From Bradyrhizobium sp. WSM3983 (GTDB lineage Bacteria > Pseudomonadota > Alphaproteobacteria > Rhizobiales > Xanthobacteraceae): DNA of 64,000 nucleotides. The DNA is taken from NCBI RefSeq assembly GCF_000473045.1, contig NZ_AXAY01000031.1, positions 44,336 through 108,335 on the forward strand, written 5' to 3'. Each line of letters begins with the position of its first letter. The first letter of the stretch is position 1. The notes beneath the pieces were generated by a model that made no database searches, was not told the DNA's origin, and saw nothing but the letters and a program-made list of their open reading frames with translations. A program made the position numbers and the translations under genes. Of this stretch, positions 41,845 through 50,439 are shown piece by piece.

Positions 41845-43131
41845 TCACTTCTCCATGGATTCATAGACCAGTTGCTTCAATGTCCGTTGGATGCGTTGGC
41901 GCTCGGTCGGGGTCTGCTCCAGCAGCACAAAGAACATGTCCTGCTTGGGGTCGATCACGAAATAGCAGCCTGAGGCACCGTCCCACTTCAATTCCCCGAG
42001 ATCGCCGGGCGGCGGCGGTTTTGCGTTGCCGGGATCGGTGCGGACGGCAAGGCCGAGCCCGAAGCCAAAGCCGTCGCCGGGGAAATAGAAATAATCGCGA
42101 TCGACGCCGGAGCCGGGGCCGATCTGATCGGTCACCATCAGCTTGAACGTCTCGGGCTTCAGGATGATCTTGCCATCCAGCGAGCCGCCGTTGAGCAGCA
42201 TCTGCGCGAAGCGCTCGTAATCGGCCATGGTCGTCACCATACCGCCGCTGGCGAACTGGATCTTCTTGACGACCGTCGGATCGTTGATGCGGCCGACACG
42301 AAAATCGGCGTCATTCGGCACCGGCTGCGCCAGCAGCTTCTGCTTCTCGGGGTCCGTGACGAGGAAGCCGGTATCGACCATGCCGAGCGGACCGAGCAGC
42401 GTCTCCCGCTCGATATCGAGCAACGGCTTGCCGGCGGCGACTTCCATCACGCGTGCAAGGATGTCGGTGGAATGGCCGTATTGCCAGAGTGCGCCCGGCT
42501 GATTGTGCAGCGGCAGCTTTGCGATGCGCTCGGCGAACTCGGCGAGATCGAAATCGCCGTCATAGATCTTGGCGGCGCGATAGGCCTGGCGAACGAGACT
42601 GTCGCCATAGAAACCGTAGGTGATGCCCGAGGTGTGCGTCATCAGGTCGTGCACAGTGATCGGCCGGTTCAGCGGCACCAGCTCGAGCGACTTGGTGCCG
42701 TCCTCGGCCTTGTTCTCGACACCCACCTTCACATTGGCAAAGGACGGGATGTATTTGGAGACGGGATCGTCGAGCTTGATCCTGCCGTCCTCGACCAGTT
42801 TCATCGCGGCCACCGAAGTGATCGCCTTGGTCATCGAGAACAGGCGGAAGATTGTCTTGTCGGTGATCGGCGCCTTGCTGACCACGTCCTGCACGCCGAA
42901 GGCCTCATGATAGGCCGGCTTGCCGTGCTGCTTGATCAAGACGGTTGCGCCGGCGATCTTGCCGGTCGCGACCTCGTTCTTGAAGAATTCGCTGATCTTC
43001 GCGAGCTTGTCTTTATTGAAATGCGCACCGGCCGGAATCTCGTAGGTGCCTTCCGCGCGCGCGAGCGACATCGTGCCAAGCGACACCAGCGCGCCGCAGA
43101 CGAGCGCACGTAGTCCAAAACGTAAAATCAT
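41845..43131 (-). CDS. Exported serine hydrolase of the beta-lactamase/class C family (copy 2)
   Basis: 428 residues: signal peptide MILRFGLRALVCGALVSLGT, the SxxK motif LFSMTKAITS, and YGHSTDILARV. It is a close paralogue of the copy encoded just downstream (about 60 % identical by eye over the common part), a tandem duplication. Good ribosome-binding site GGAGGGG four bases before the ATG; the frame is open for 109 codons upstream but without family features. Both are expected in the periplasm. Confidence 0.88.
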   Translation of the reverse strand: MILRFGLRALVCGALVSLGTMSLARAEGTYEIPAGAHFNKDKLAKISEFFKNEVATGKIAGATVLIKQHGKPAYHEAFGVQDVVSKAPITDKTIFRLFSMTKAITSVAAMKLVEDGRIKLDDPVSKYIPSFANVKVGVENKAEDGTKSLELVPLNRPITVHDLMTHTSGITYGFYGDSLVRQAYRAAKIYDGDFDLAEFAERIAKLPLHNQPGALWQYGHSTDILARVMEVAAGKPLLDIERETLLGPLGMVDTGFLVTDPEKQKLLAQPVPNDADFRVGRINDPTVVKKIQFASGGMVTTMADYERFAQMLLNGGSLDGKIILKPETFKLMVTDQIGPGSGVDRDYFYFPGDGFGFGLGLAVRTDPGNAKPPPPGDLGELKWDGASGCYFVIDPKQDMFFVLLEQTPTERQRIQRTLKQLVYESMEK

Positions 43132-43177
43132 ATCCCCTCCCCGGAACATGGCCGGACGCAGTGTACTGACGGCGTCA

Positions 43178-43729
43178 TCAGGCACAAGGGCTGCTGTGTC
43201 GCGCGAGCGCCTCGGCATGGAGTTTGGCGCTTGGCTCGGAGAAGCAGCAGAAAACGACCCGACCAACGGATGGCGCGGCGGGCAACATTTCGACCGTGGT
43301 GCGGACGGCGATCTCGGCCGCCCGGTCGGCTGGAAAACGATAGATGCCGGTCGAAATCGCGGGGAACGCCACCGAGGCCAGCTTGTGCTTCCCACACAGC
43401 TCCATCGACCGGCGATAGCAGGAGGCGAGCAGATCGTCCTCAGCCAGCGTGCCGCCATTCCAGACCGGTCCGACGGTATGGATCACATGCGCGGCCTTGA
43501 GCCGATAGCCCTTGGTGATCTTGGCGGCGCCGGTCTTGCAGCCATGGAGCATGCGGCATTCGGCGACGAGTTCGGGCCCCGCCGCGCGATGGATCGCACC
43601 ATCCACGCCGCCCCCGCCAAGGAGCGACGTATTGGCGGCGTTGACGATGGCGTCAACGCTCAGCGTGGTGATGTCAGCAACGACGATTTCGAGCTGGACG
43701 CCGGCGATCTGGCGCGTCAGCACCGTCAC
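43178..43729 (-). CDS. Macro-domain protein (O-acetyl-ADP-ribose deacetylase-like)
   Basis: 183 residues, a single macro domain of the YmdB/MacroD type: VDAIVNAANTSLLGGGGVDG with AIHRAAGPEL, IHTVGPVW and AFPAISTGIYRFP near residue 125. It removes ADP-ribose from proteins or hydrolyses O-acetyl-ADP-ribose. It lies 3 bases downstream of the grxD stop on the same strand, so the two form an operon. Confidence 0.93.
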   Translation of the reverse strand: MTVLTRQIAGVQLEIVVADITTLSVDAIVNAANTSLLGGGGVDGAIHRAAGPELVAECRMLHGCKTGAAKITKGYRLKAAHVIHTVGPVWNGGTLAEDDLLASCYRRSMELCGKHKLASVAFPAISTGIYRFPADRAAEIAVRTTVEMLPAAPSVGRVVFCCFSEPSAKLHAEALARHSSPCA

Positions 43730-43732
43730 GTA

Positions 43733-44059
43733 TCAGGCCGCGACCGCGACGCCCTTCTCGGAGAAGAGCTGCTGCAATTCACCGGCCTGGAACATCTCGC
43801 GGACGATATCGCAACCACCGACGAACTCACCCTTCACATAGAGCTGCGGGATGGTCGGCCAGTTCGAATAATCCTTGATGCCGTTACGCAGTTCGGCGGA
43901 TTCGAGAACGTTGAGGCCCTTATAGCCGACGCCGATGTGGTCGAGGATCTGGACGACCTGGCCGGAGAAACCGCACTGCGGAAATTGCGGCGTACCCTTC
44001 ATGAACAGAACCACGTCGTTCGACTTCACTTCGTTGGCGATGAATTCCTCGATGCTCAT
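43733..44059 (-). CDS. grxD: Monothiol glutaredoxin (Grx4/GrxD)
   Basis: 108 residues with the CGFS active site in PQCGFSGQVVQILDHIGV and the glutathione-binding YVKGEFVGGCDIV. Monothiol glutaredoxins carry [2Fe-2S] clusters and work with BolA-type partners, one of which is encoded about 4 kb upstream. The gene is followed by the macro-domain gene at 3 bases. Confidence 0.95.
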   Translation of the reverse strand: MSIEEFIANEVKSNDVVLFMKGTPQFPQCGFSGQVVQILDHIGVGYKGLNVLESAELRNGIKDYSNWPTIPQLYVKGEFVGGCDIVREMFQAGELQQLFSEKGVAVAA

Positions 44060-44350
44060 ATCCGTGTCCTTTTGGGGCGGAGCCCTTAACAGCCAAGTCG
44101 GGCAGGCTCAGCCGATTTAACCCGATACTCGCCTATATAGGTAGCCCAAACCGTTGTGCATCCAAAGTAAAATGGCGGCGAACAGCCCCTGGACAACCGG
44201 CCAGGCCAGCCCCGGGATCATTGCATGATGGCACGAATATCATCGCCAGGGAGGACTTTCATACCGTAACGGAACCCCTATCTAGGACGAACCTTGGTTT
44301 TGGAACCGGGGATCGCCAACAACGTTCTCTTGTCCTGTCTGGAGAAAAAC

Positions 44351-45598
44351 GTGACGAAACAAGCCTCCGCTACGGCCACCTCGCCGCTTTCGTCACCACT
44401 GGCCGCCCCAGATGGCCTTGCTCAGGGCCTGGAGACTGCCTTTCTCGCCGTCCGCAACGAGACCGAGCGCCGGGCCGCGCCGCTGTCGCCCAAGGACCAG
44501 CAGATTCAGTCCATGCCGGATGCGAGTCCGGCGAAATGGCACCGGGCGCATACCACCTGGTTCTGGGAGCAATTTTTGCTTGGCGAGCACGCCCCTGGCT
44601 ACCGGTCCTTCCACCCCGACTTCGCCTTCCTGTTCAATTCCTATTACGTCAGCGCCGGCCCGCGTCATGCTCGCAATCATCGCGGCGATATCACCCGGCC
44701 CAGCGCCAACGAGGTCGGCGACTATCGTCGGTTCGTCGATGCGGCGGTCGTCAAATTCTTCCGCGAGGCCGGCGCCGACAAGCTTCGCGAGATCGCGCCG
44801 CTGGTCGAGGTCGGCCTCAATCATGAGCAGCAGCATCAGGAATTGATGTACACCGACATCCTGCATGCGTTCGCGCAGAACCCGGTTTATCCGGCCTATG
44901 ATCATGACTGGCGCTACCCGGCCGCGACACGCGCGGGCGAGGACTGGCTGACGCTGAACGAAGGCATCCACATCGTCGGCCATGTCGACGACAGCTTTCA
45001 TTTCGACAATGAAAAGCCGGCTCACCGTGCCCTCGTGGGCCCGGTCAAGATCGCGCGCAATCTCGTCACCAATGGCGAATGGCTCGCCTTCATGCGCGAC
45101 GGCGGCTACCAGACCGCAACGTTGTGGCTGATGGACGGTTTTGCTGCCGTCAGCAAGGAAGACTGGCAGGCCCCGGGCCATTGGCGCGAGATCAACGGCC
45201 AATGGCACGTGATGACGCTGGCCGGCGTCAAGCCGGTCGATCCCGACGCGGCGGTCTGCCACGTCAGCTACTACGAGGCCGATGCGTTCGCGCGCTGGGC
45301 CGGAAAGCATCTGCCGACCGAGATGGAATGGGAGGTCGCGGCGCGTGCCGGCCAGCTCAACGACGCCTTCGGCATCATCTGGCAGTGGACACGTAGTTCG
45401 TATTCACCCTACCCCGGCTACCGTGCCATCGAAGGTGCGCTCGGCGAATACAACGGAAAGTTCATGGTTAACCAGCTGGTGCTGCGCGGCTCTTCGCTGG
45501 CGACGCCTCGCGGTCACAGCCGTGTCACATATCGCAATTTCTTCTATCCGCACCATCGCTGGCAGTTCACGGGACTGCGGCTCGCTGACTACGAGTAG
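44351..45598 (+). CDS. egtB: Ergothioneine biosynthesis protein EgtB (sulfoxide synthase)
   Basis: 415-residue non-heme iron enzyme that joins hercynine to a thiol (gamma-glutamyl-cysteine or cysteine). N-terminal DinB-like domain with iron ligands in WHRAHTTWFWEQ and GLNHEQQHQELM, and a C-terminal FGE-sulfatase domain with GVKPVDPDAAVCHVSYYEAD, LPTEMEWEVAAR and RGSSLATPRGH. The GTG at 44351, with TGGAG upstream, is taken as the start over an ATG 19 codons earlier. It is followed by egtD; genes egtA, egtC and egtE are not seen, so a route that uses cysteine or takes the thiol from elsewhere is possible. Confidence 0.93.
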   Translation: MTKQASATATSPLSSPLAAPDGLAQGLETAFLAVRNETERRAAPLSPKDQQIQSMPDASPAKWHRAHTTWFWEQFLLGEHAPGYRSFHPDFAFLFNSYYVSAGPRHARNHRGDITRPSANEVGDYRRFVDAAVVKFFREAGADKLREIAPLVEVGLNHEQQHQELMYTDILHAFAQNPVYPAYDHDWRYPAATRAGEDWLTLNEGIHIVGHVDDSFHFDNEKPAHRALVGPVKIARNLVTNGEWLAFMRDGGYQTATLWLMDGFAAVSKEDWQAPGHWREINGQWHVMTLAGVKPVDPDAAVCHVSYYEADAFARWAGKHLPTEMEWEVAARAGQLNDAFGIIWQWTRSSYSPYPGYRAIEGALGEYNGKFMVNQLVLRGSSLATPRGHSRVTYRNFFYPHHRWQFTGLRLADYE

Positions 45599-45648
45599 AA
45601 ATTATCCGACGACAAATACGCGCCGGACAGCGCGTTCAGGAGAGTATC

Positions 45649-46620
45649 ATGAATGTGCACGCCAGCGCTTTGGCCGAAGCCCATCTCCCCGACGAGCAGA
45701 CCACTGCCTTCGCCCGCGAGGCCATCGAGGACCTCTCGCAGCAGCCGAAAAAACTGTCGCCGAAATATTTCTATGACGCGACCGGCTCGGAGCTGTTCGA
45801 GGCGATCACGCGCCTGCCGGAATATTATCCAACGCGCACCGAACTTGCGATCCTGAAGGAGCGCGGCAGTGAGATCGCAAAGATCATTCCTGAGCATGCG
45901 GCGCTGGTCGAGTTCGGCGCAGGCGCGACCACAAAGGTTCGCCTGCTGCTTAATCTCTGCAAGTTCGCGGCCTATGTCCCTGTCGATATCTCCGGCGATT
46001 TCCTGAAGGCGCAGGCCAACGGGCTGAAGCGGGACTTCCATTCGCTGGGCATCTATCCAGTGGCGGCCGACTTCACCACGCCGTTCGAGCTGCCCAAGGC
46101 GGTCGCATCAATGCCCAAGGTCGGCTTCTTCCCCGGCTCGACCATCGGCAATTTCGAGCCGCATGAGGCCCAGGCGTTCCTGAAGAGTGCTCGCCAAATC
46201 CTGGGCAAGGACGCACAGATGATCATCGGCGCTGACCTCGAAAAGGAAGAGCGCCTGCTCCACGCGGCCTATAACGACGCGGCTGGCGTCACCGCGCGTT
46301 TCAACCTCAATGTGCTGGTCCGGATCAACCGCGAGCTCGGCGGCAATTTCGACCTCGCCGCCTTTACCCATGGCGCGATCTACAATCACCAACGGCACCG
46401 CATCGAGATGCACCTGATCAGCCGGAAGAGCCAGACCGTGCGCCTGCTCGGTACCAGCTTCTCGTTCCGGCCGGGTGAGAGCATCCACACCGAGAACAGC
46501 TACAAATACAGCCTCGAGCGTTTTGCCGCGCTGGCGCAGGGCGCCGGCTGGCGGGTGCGCGAGAGCTGGACCGATACGGCAAAGATGTTCTCGGTGCACG
46601 CGCTGGAGGCGTCGGAGTAA
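45649..46620 (+). CDS. egtD: L-histidine N(alpha)-methyltransferase EgtD
   Basis: 323-residue SAM-dependent enzyme that trimethylates histidine to hercynine, the first step of ergothioneine synthesis. Seen: KYFYDATGSELFEAITRLPE, the SAM-site ALVEFGAGATTKVRLLL, GFFPGSTIGNFEPHEA and FNLNVLVRINRELGGNFD. It begins 50 bases after egtB with AGGAG upstream; the two are one operon. Ergothioneine protects against oxidative stress. Confidence 0.95.
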   Translation: MNVHASALAEAHLPDEQTTAFAREAIEDLSQQPKKLSPKYFYDATGSELFEAITRLPEYYPTRTELAILKERGSEIAKIIPEHAALVEFGAGATTKVRLLLNLCKFAAYVPVDISGDFLKAQANGLKRDFHSLGIYPVAADFTTPFELPKAVASMPKVGFFPGSTIGNFEPHEAQAFLKSARQILGKDAQMIIGADLEKEERLLHAAYNDAAGVTARFNLNVLVRINRELGGNFDLAAFTHGAIYNHQRHRIEMHLISRKSQTVRLLGTSFSFRPGESIHTENSYKYSLERFAALAQGAGWRVRESWTDTAKMFSVHALEASE

Positions 46621-46672
46621 CGCTCCGGCGCTCCCCTCTCGACGGGGTCGGCCAGAGCGGTTTCCTGCAGCG

Positions 46673-46806
46673 CATCCTTCGAGACGCCCGCTATAGGCGG
46701 GCTCCTCAGGATGAGGACGGAGCACGCGGCAGCAGTTTCAACGGGCACCGGCGCTGATGAGCCTCATCCTGAGGAGACCGCGGAGCGGTCGTCTCGAAGG
46801 ACGAGG
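46673..46806. repeat. Two inverted copies of a dispersed intergenic repeat (CATCCTTCGAGAC / CCTCATCCTGAGGAG type)
   Basis: 46673-46715 reads CATCCTTCGAGACGCCCGC ... CTCCTCAGGATGAG, and 46762-46806 reads the reverse pattern CCTCATCCTGAGGAG ... CTCGAAGGACGAGG. Each copy also has its own hairpin (GCCCGC/GCGGGC; GACCGC/GCGGTC). They lie after egtD and before the convergent LtrA gene, and match a widespread Bradyrhizobium repeat. Confidence 0.8.
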
Positions 46807-46864
46807 CGCGCGCTCAGGCAGCTCCAGAAGCCGATAGGCGATTGCCTTCTAACCGACCGGCGCA

Positions 46865-48061
46865 TCAAGCCTCCTCAGTCTCTTCCGGTTTCGATCCCAA
46901 CGACACCGACTCCCACACCGCGACGACGATCATGATCACGCTCGTCGCGACCGACAGCCATAAGGGCGAGAGCTCAGCGGCAAACCACCACAGCGCCAGC
47001 AGCAGGATGATGCCGATGCCGTGTGAGAGCTGGAGGAAGCCGCGGATCGCGTGCTTGAACAGGATGGTGCCGACCAAGAACACCAGGGGACCACCGATCG
47101 TGCTGACAATCGTGCGGAGGTCGGAATGAGCGGAGGGATGCTTCAGCACCAATTCGTCCGAGACCGCGGTCAGGATGATGCCGGCGACGATCGGCATGTG
47201 CAGATAAGTGTACGCAAGCCGCGCCAGCCGGCCCGAATCGGCGATCCTCGAGATCAGGTCGGCGCCGGCCTCGGCTCCCTTGTGGAAATAGATCCACCAC
47301 ATCGCAATGCTGCCGATGAGCGCGGAGACGAAGGCCAGGATGTTGCCCGCGGTCCAGTCCAGTTCGGCAAAGGTCGTACCGTTGACAACGACGGCCTCGC
47401 CGAGCGCGATGATGACGAAGAGGGAGCACCGTTCGGCCATGTGGCCGCCTTCAACGCGCCAGGCCTCGACCGACGAGAAGCCCAGCTTCGGGACCCAGAA
47501 GCGCACCGCGGGCGCGATGTACTCCCAGCTGACCGCTGCGATCCACAGCCATAGCCGCGTCTCTCCCTCGGAGAGGCCGCCCCCGATCCACAACACCGCG
47601 GAGATTGAAAGCCATGTCAGGATCCGGATCGCGTTGTGCCAGACGGCGGTTCGATGCCGCGGTGTCGCCAACAGCCAGAAGGCGGTGCGCCCCACTTGCA
47701 TGGTGGCATAGGCGATCGCGAACCACAGGCCCCGCCCCTCAAACGCGGTCGGGATCGTCGTCGACAGCACGAGGCCGCCCAGCATCATCAGGAAGATCAG
47801 GATGCGGACCGCCGTCAGCTCGGGATTGAGCCAGTTGGTGACCCAGGCGGTGTAGACCCACACCCACCACACCGCCAGGAACAGCAGCGTGACCTCGACC
47901 GCGCCGAGCGGCGTGAAGTGGTGCAGCAGCGTGTGCGATATCTGCGTGACGGCGAAGACGAAGACGAGGTCGAAGAACAGCTCGGCATTGGTGACGCGGC
48001 TAGGCTGGTTCGGCAGGATGACACGAAACAACGCGCCGCGCGGGTTGTCCGCAGCCATCAT
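46865..48061 (-). CDS. Low-temperature-requirement protein A (LtrA) family membrane protein
   Basis: 398 residues with about ten to twelve membrane spans. Features of the family: the beginning NAELFFDLVFVFAVTQISHT, AVWWVWVYTAWVTNWLNP, and ERCSLFVIIALGEAVVVNGT. The original family member is needed for cold growth in Listeria; the biochemical role is unknown. It is convergent with egtD and 36 bases from the bolA gene, on the same strand. Confidence 0.88.
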   Translation of the reverse strand: MMAADNPRGALFRVILPNQPSRVTNAELFFDLVFVFAVTQISHTLLHHFTPLGAVEVTLLFLAVWWVWVYTAWVTNWLNPELTAVRILIFLMMLGGLVLSTTIPTAFEGRGLWFAIAYATMQVGRTAFWLLATPRHRTAVWHNAIRILTWLSISAVLWIGGGLSEGETRLWLWIAAVSWEYIAPAVRFWVPKLGFSSVEAWRVEGGHMAERCSLFVIIALGEAVVVNGTTFAELDWTAGNILAFVSALIGSIAMWWIYFHKGAEAGADLISRIADSGRLARLAYTYLHMPIVAGIILTAVSDELVLKHPSAHSDLRTIVSTIGGPLVFLVGTILFKHAIRGFLQLSHGIGIILLLALWWFAAELSPLWLSVATSVIMIVVAVWESVSLGSKPEETEEA

Positions 48062-48097
48062 CGTCCCCGTCGCGCGGTCAGGTCAGGTGCCCCCGGA

Positions 48098-48334
48098 TCA
48101 AGCGCCCGGCACGCCGGTTTGCAGCGCCAGCGCATGCAGCACGCCGCCCATCTGCCCCTGCAGGGACCGATAGACGATCTGGTGCTGCTGGACGCGGGAC
48201 TTGCCGCGGAAGGATTCCGAGATCACGGTCGCGGCATAGTGATCGCCGTCGCCGGCGAGGTCACGGATGGTCACCTCGGCATCGGGGATCGCTGCCTTGA
48301 TCATCGCCTCGATATCGTGGGCGTCCATGGGCAT
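48098..48334 (-). CDS. bolA: BolA/IbaG-family protein
   Basis: 78 residues with the BolA-type core: the invariant histidine in FRGKSRVQQHQIVYRSLQGQ and the loop in SESFRGKSRV. BolA proteins pair with monothiol glutaredoxins to traffic iron-sulfur clusters. In most alphaproteobacteria this gene is next to grxD; here they are separated by the egt and ltrA genes. Two in-frame ATGs lie two codons apart at the start. Confidence 0.88.
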   Translation of the reverse strand: MPMDAHDIEAMIKAAIPDAEVTIRDLAGDGDHYAATVISESFRGKSRVQQHQIVYRSLQGQMGGVLHALALQTGVPGA

Positions 48335-48529
48335 TCGGGTCTTGCTCCTCAGTATCGGCTCTACAGCCTCGGCGCCGAATCACTTGCCGGGGTCCCCGGA
48401 CCGGCAGGGCCAAACTTAGCGTGAACGGCCTTCTACGTCACGCCTTCAGGCACTATATCCCTGATCCAATCAGGATAAAGGCACGACAAAGTGCCGCGCG
48501 CGGCAGATTGATCGAAAAGGCATGAAATC

Positions 48530-48889
48530 ATGAAGCTTCCAGGCCCCGACCACCCCATCACCATTACCCAAAACCCCCGGCGCGTCCGCGTCACGGCGGG
48601 TGATGTCGTGATTGCCGAGAGCACCAAGGCGCTGACGCTGAAAGAGGCCAAATATCCGGCGGTGCAATACGTGCCGCGGGAGGACGCCAACATGGCGCTG
48701 CTGGAGCGCACCGACCGCACCACCCACTGCCCCTACAAGGGGGACGCCAGCTATTACAGCATCAAGGCCGACGGCAAGACGCTCGACAACGCGATCTGGA
48801 CCTACGAGACGCCCTTTCCCGCAATGACCGAGATATCAGGCCATCTCGCCTTCTATCCGGACAAGGTGAAGATCGAGGAAGTGGGCTAA
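48530..48889 (+). CDS. DUF427 domain protein
   Basis: 119 residues, a single DUF427 (Ntp_transf-unrelated, beta-tent fold) domain: ITQNPRRVRVTAGDVVIAES and TTHCPYKGDASYYSIKADGK, with the aromatic ending WTYETPFPAMTEISGHLAFY. The function of the family is unknown. Divergent from the bolA gene; about 70 bases before the next gene. Confidence 0.88.
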   Translation: MKLPGPDHPITITQNPRRVRVTAGDVVIAESTKALTLKEAKYPAVQYVPREDANMALLERTDRTTHCPYKGDASYYSIKADGKTLDNAIWTYETPFPAMTEISGHLAFYPDKVKIEEVG

Positions 48890-48957
48890 GCTCACCGGCC
48901 GCTGTGACGCCGGGGCGATCATCAGGTCGCCTCCCCTCTGTCGACACAAGGCACGAG

Positions 48958-50058
48958 ATGCTGCGCAAGGCCGCAAGACTAATAGGGGTCTCGTTATTGG
49001 GGTTGGCCGGCGTCTTGATTGTCGTGGCGGCGGCCGGACTGGGTTTTCGTGCCTATCGCCAGTATCTTGCCGCCGAAACTCTCGCGATCCGCGCGCCCAA
49101 TGGCGTGCAGGAGGGAGCGTTCGTCGACATCGGCGGCATCAAGCAATGGATTCAAATTCGCGGCGAGGATCGGGATAACCCGGTTCTCCTGTTCGTCCAC
49201 GGCGGCCCCGGAGGCTCCAGCTGGCCAATGTCGTCGGGTTGGCGCCCCTGGGAAAAGCATTTCACCATTGTGCAATGGGACCAACGCGGCGCCGGTCGCA
49301 CCTATGGCGCGGCCGGAGATTCGCTCGCACCGACGATGACGCTGGAGCGAATGACACAGGACGGCGTTGAACTGGCCGAGTATCTGCGAACGCATCTGCA
49401 CAAGCAAAAAATTGTCCTGGTCGGACATTCCTGGGGCTCGTTCCTGGGCATTCATATCGTCAAGCAGCGCCCGGATCTGTTTTATGCCTATGTCGGCACG
49501 GGACAGGTGGTCGGCAGGGTGACATTCGAGAAGTCATTCGAACTCGCGATCACGCATCTGCAAGAGTTGGCGCAGTCAGCTGGCAACAGCGAGGCCCTGG
49601 CGGAATTGGCGCCAATTGCCGCACGACCGCTGATGAATCCGCAGAATCGACTGGTTGCTGACAGGTGGAGCAAGGCGCTGGCCCTGCCATCCATCGAGAG
49701 CTTCCAGCTGGCGGGTCCAATCCCGCCTCCGTTCATGCCGGATTTCTCGCTGCCGGACTGGTACTACTGGCGCAAAGGCATGGCCTTCTCCGCAAAGTAT
49801 CTGCGCGGACGAGAGGGCCCGATGTTCAAGCGCGACGTCGCCTCGCTCGGACTCGCGTTTCCGATCCCGGTGATCTTCATCGAGGGCGATGCGGACTACA
49901 ACACGCCGGGTGAGCCGGCCCAACAGCTATTCAACCAGATCACGGCGCCGCATAAGGAATTCGTTCGGGTGCACGGGGGTCATTTCATTCCGTTCGATCG
50001 TCCCGATGAGTTCTTGGCGGAGCTGGTTGCCCACGTGAGACCATTCGCTGGCAATTGA
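48958..50058 (+). CDS. Membrane-anchored alpha/beta hydrolase (proline iminopeptidase-like)
   Basis: 366 residues, one N-terminal membrane span (about residues 8-30) and an alpha/beta hydrolase domain: the oxyanion motif VHGGPGGSSWP, QWDQRGAGRT, the nucleophile elbow VGHSWGSFLG, acid in FIEGDADYNTPG and histidine in VHGGHFIPFDRP. HGGPG is typical of prolyl iminopeptidases and related peptidases. The ATG at 48958 is preferred over a GTG 18 codons upstream. It is outside the cytosol, by topology. Confidence 0.85.
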   Translation: MLRKAARLIGVSLLGLAGVLIVVAAAGLGFRAYRQYLAAETLAIRAPNGVQEGAFVDIGGIKQWIQIRGEDRDNPVLLFVHGGPGGSSWPMSSGWRPWEKHFTIVQWDQRGAGRTYGAAGDSLAPTMTLERMTQDGVELAEYLRTHLHKQKIVLVGHSWGSFLGIHIVKQRPDLFYAYVGTGQVVGRVTFEKSFELAITHLQELAQSAGNSEALAELAPIAARPLMNPQNRLVADRWSKALALPSIESFQLAGPIPPPFMPDFSLPDWYYWRKGMAFSAKYLRGREGPMFKRDVASLGLAFPIPVIFIEGDADYNTPGEPAQQLFNQITAPHKEFVRVHGGHFIPFDRPDEFLAELVAHVRPFAGN

Positions 50059-50077
50059 GAGCCGGCGCGGCGACGCG

Positions 50078-50251
50078 CTACGCCCTGAAGATCGTGAGCC
50101 CGAGTATCAGCAGCACCAGGAAGATCACGACGAAGATGTAGAACAGGAAGCGCGCGATATCGGCGGAAGCAGCCGAGATGCCGGTGAAGCCGAGCACACC
50201 TGCCACGATCGAGATCAGCAGGAAGATCAGCGCCCATTTCAAGATTGTCAT
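50078..50251 (-). CDS. DUF1328-family small membrane protein (57 aa)
   Basis: Two hydrophobic helices in MTILKWALIFLLISIVAGVL and IARFLFYIFVVIFLVLLILG match the DUF1328/YtjA family, small inner-membrane proteins of unknown role that are often induced in stress. The frame extends upstream to 50494 but that part is not conserved-looking; the ATG at 50251 gives the family length. Convergent with the preceding hydrolase gene. Confidence 0.85.
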   Translation of the reverse strand: MTILKWALIFLLISIVAGVLGFTGISAASADIARFLFYIFVVIFLVLLILGLTIFRA

Positions 50252-50439
50252 CGCCAGCTCCGACGCGTCTGTGCCGCCTTTTGGCGGGCGGCCTTCAACC
50301 ATTCCGTGAACGCTAACTTCGCCACACGGAACTGGTTCCGGATGCCGGCCGGGAGCAACGAAATGGCCCAAACTCCCCTTGCTGAATCCGGTTCCGGGCG
50401 GCAGAGTCGTGCAGGGACAGAGACACAACCGGGGCCACC

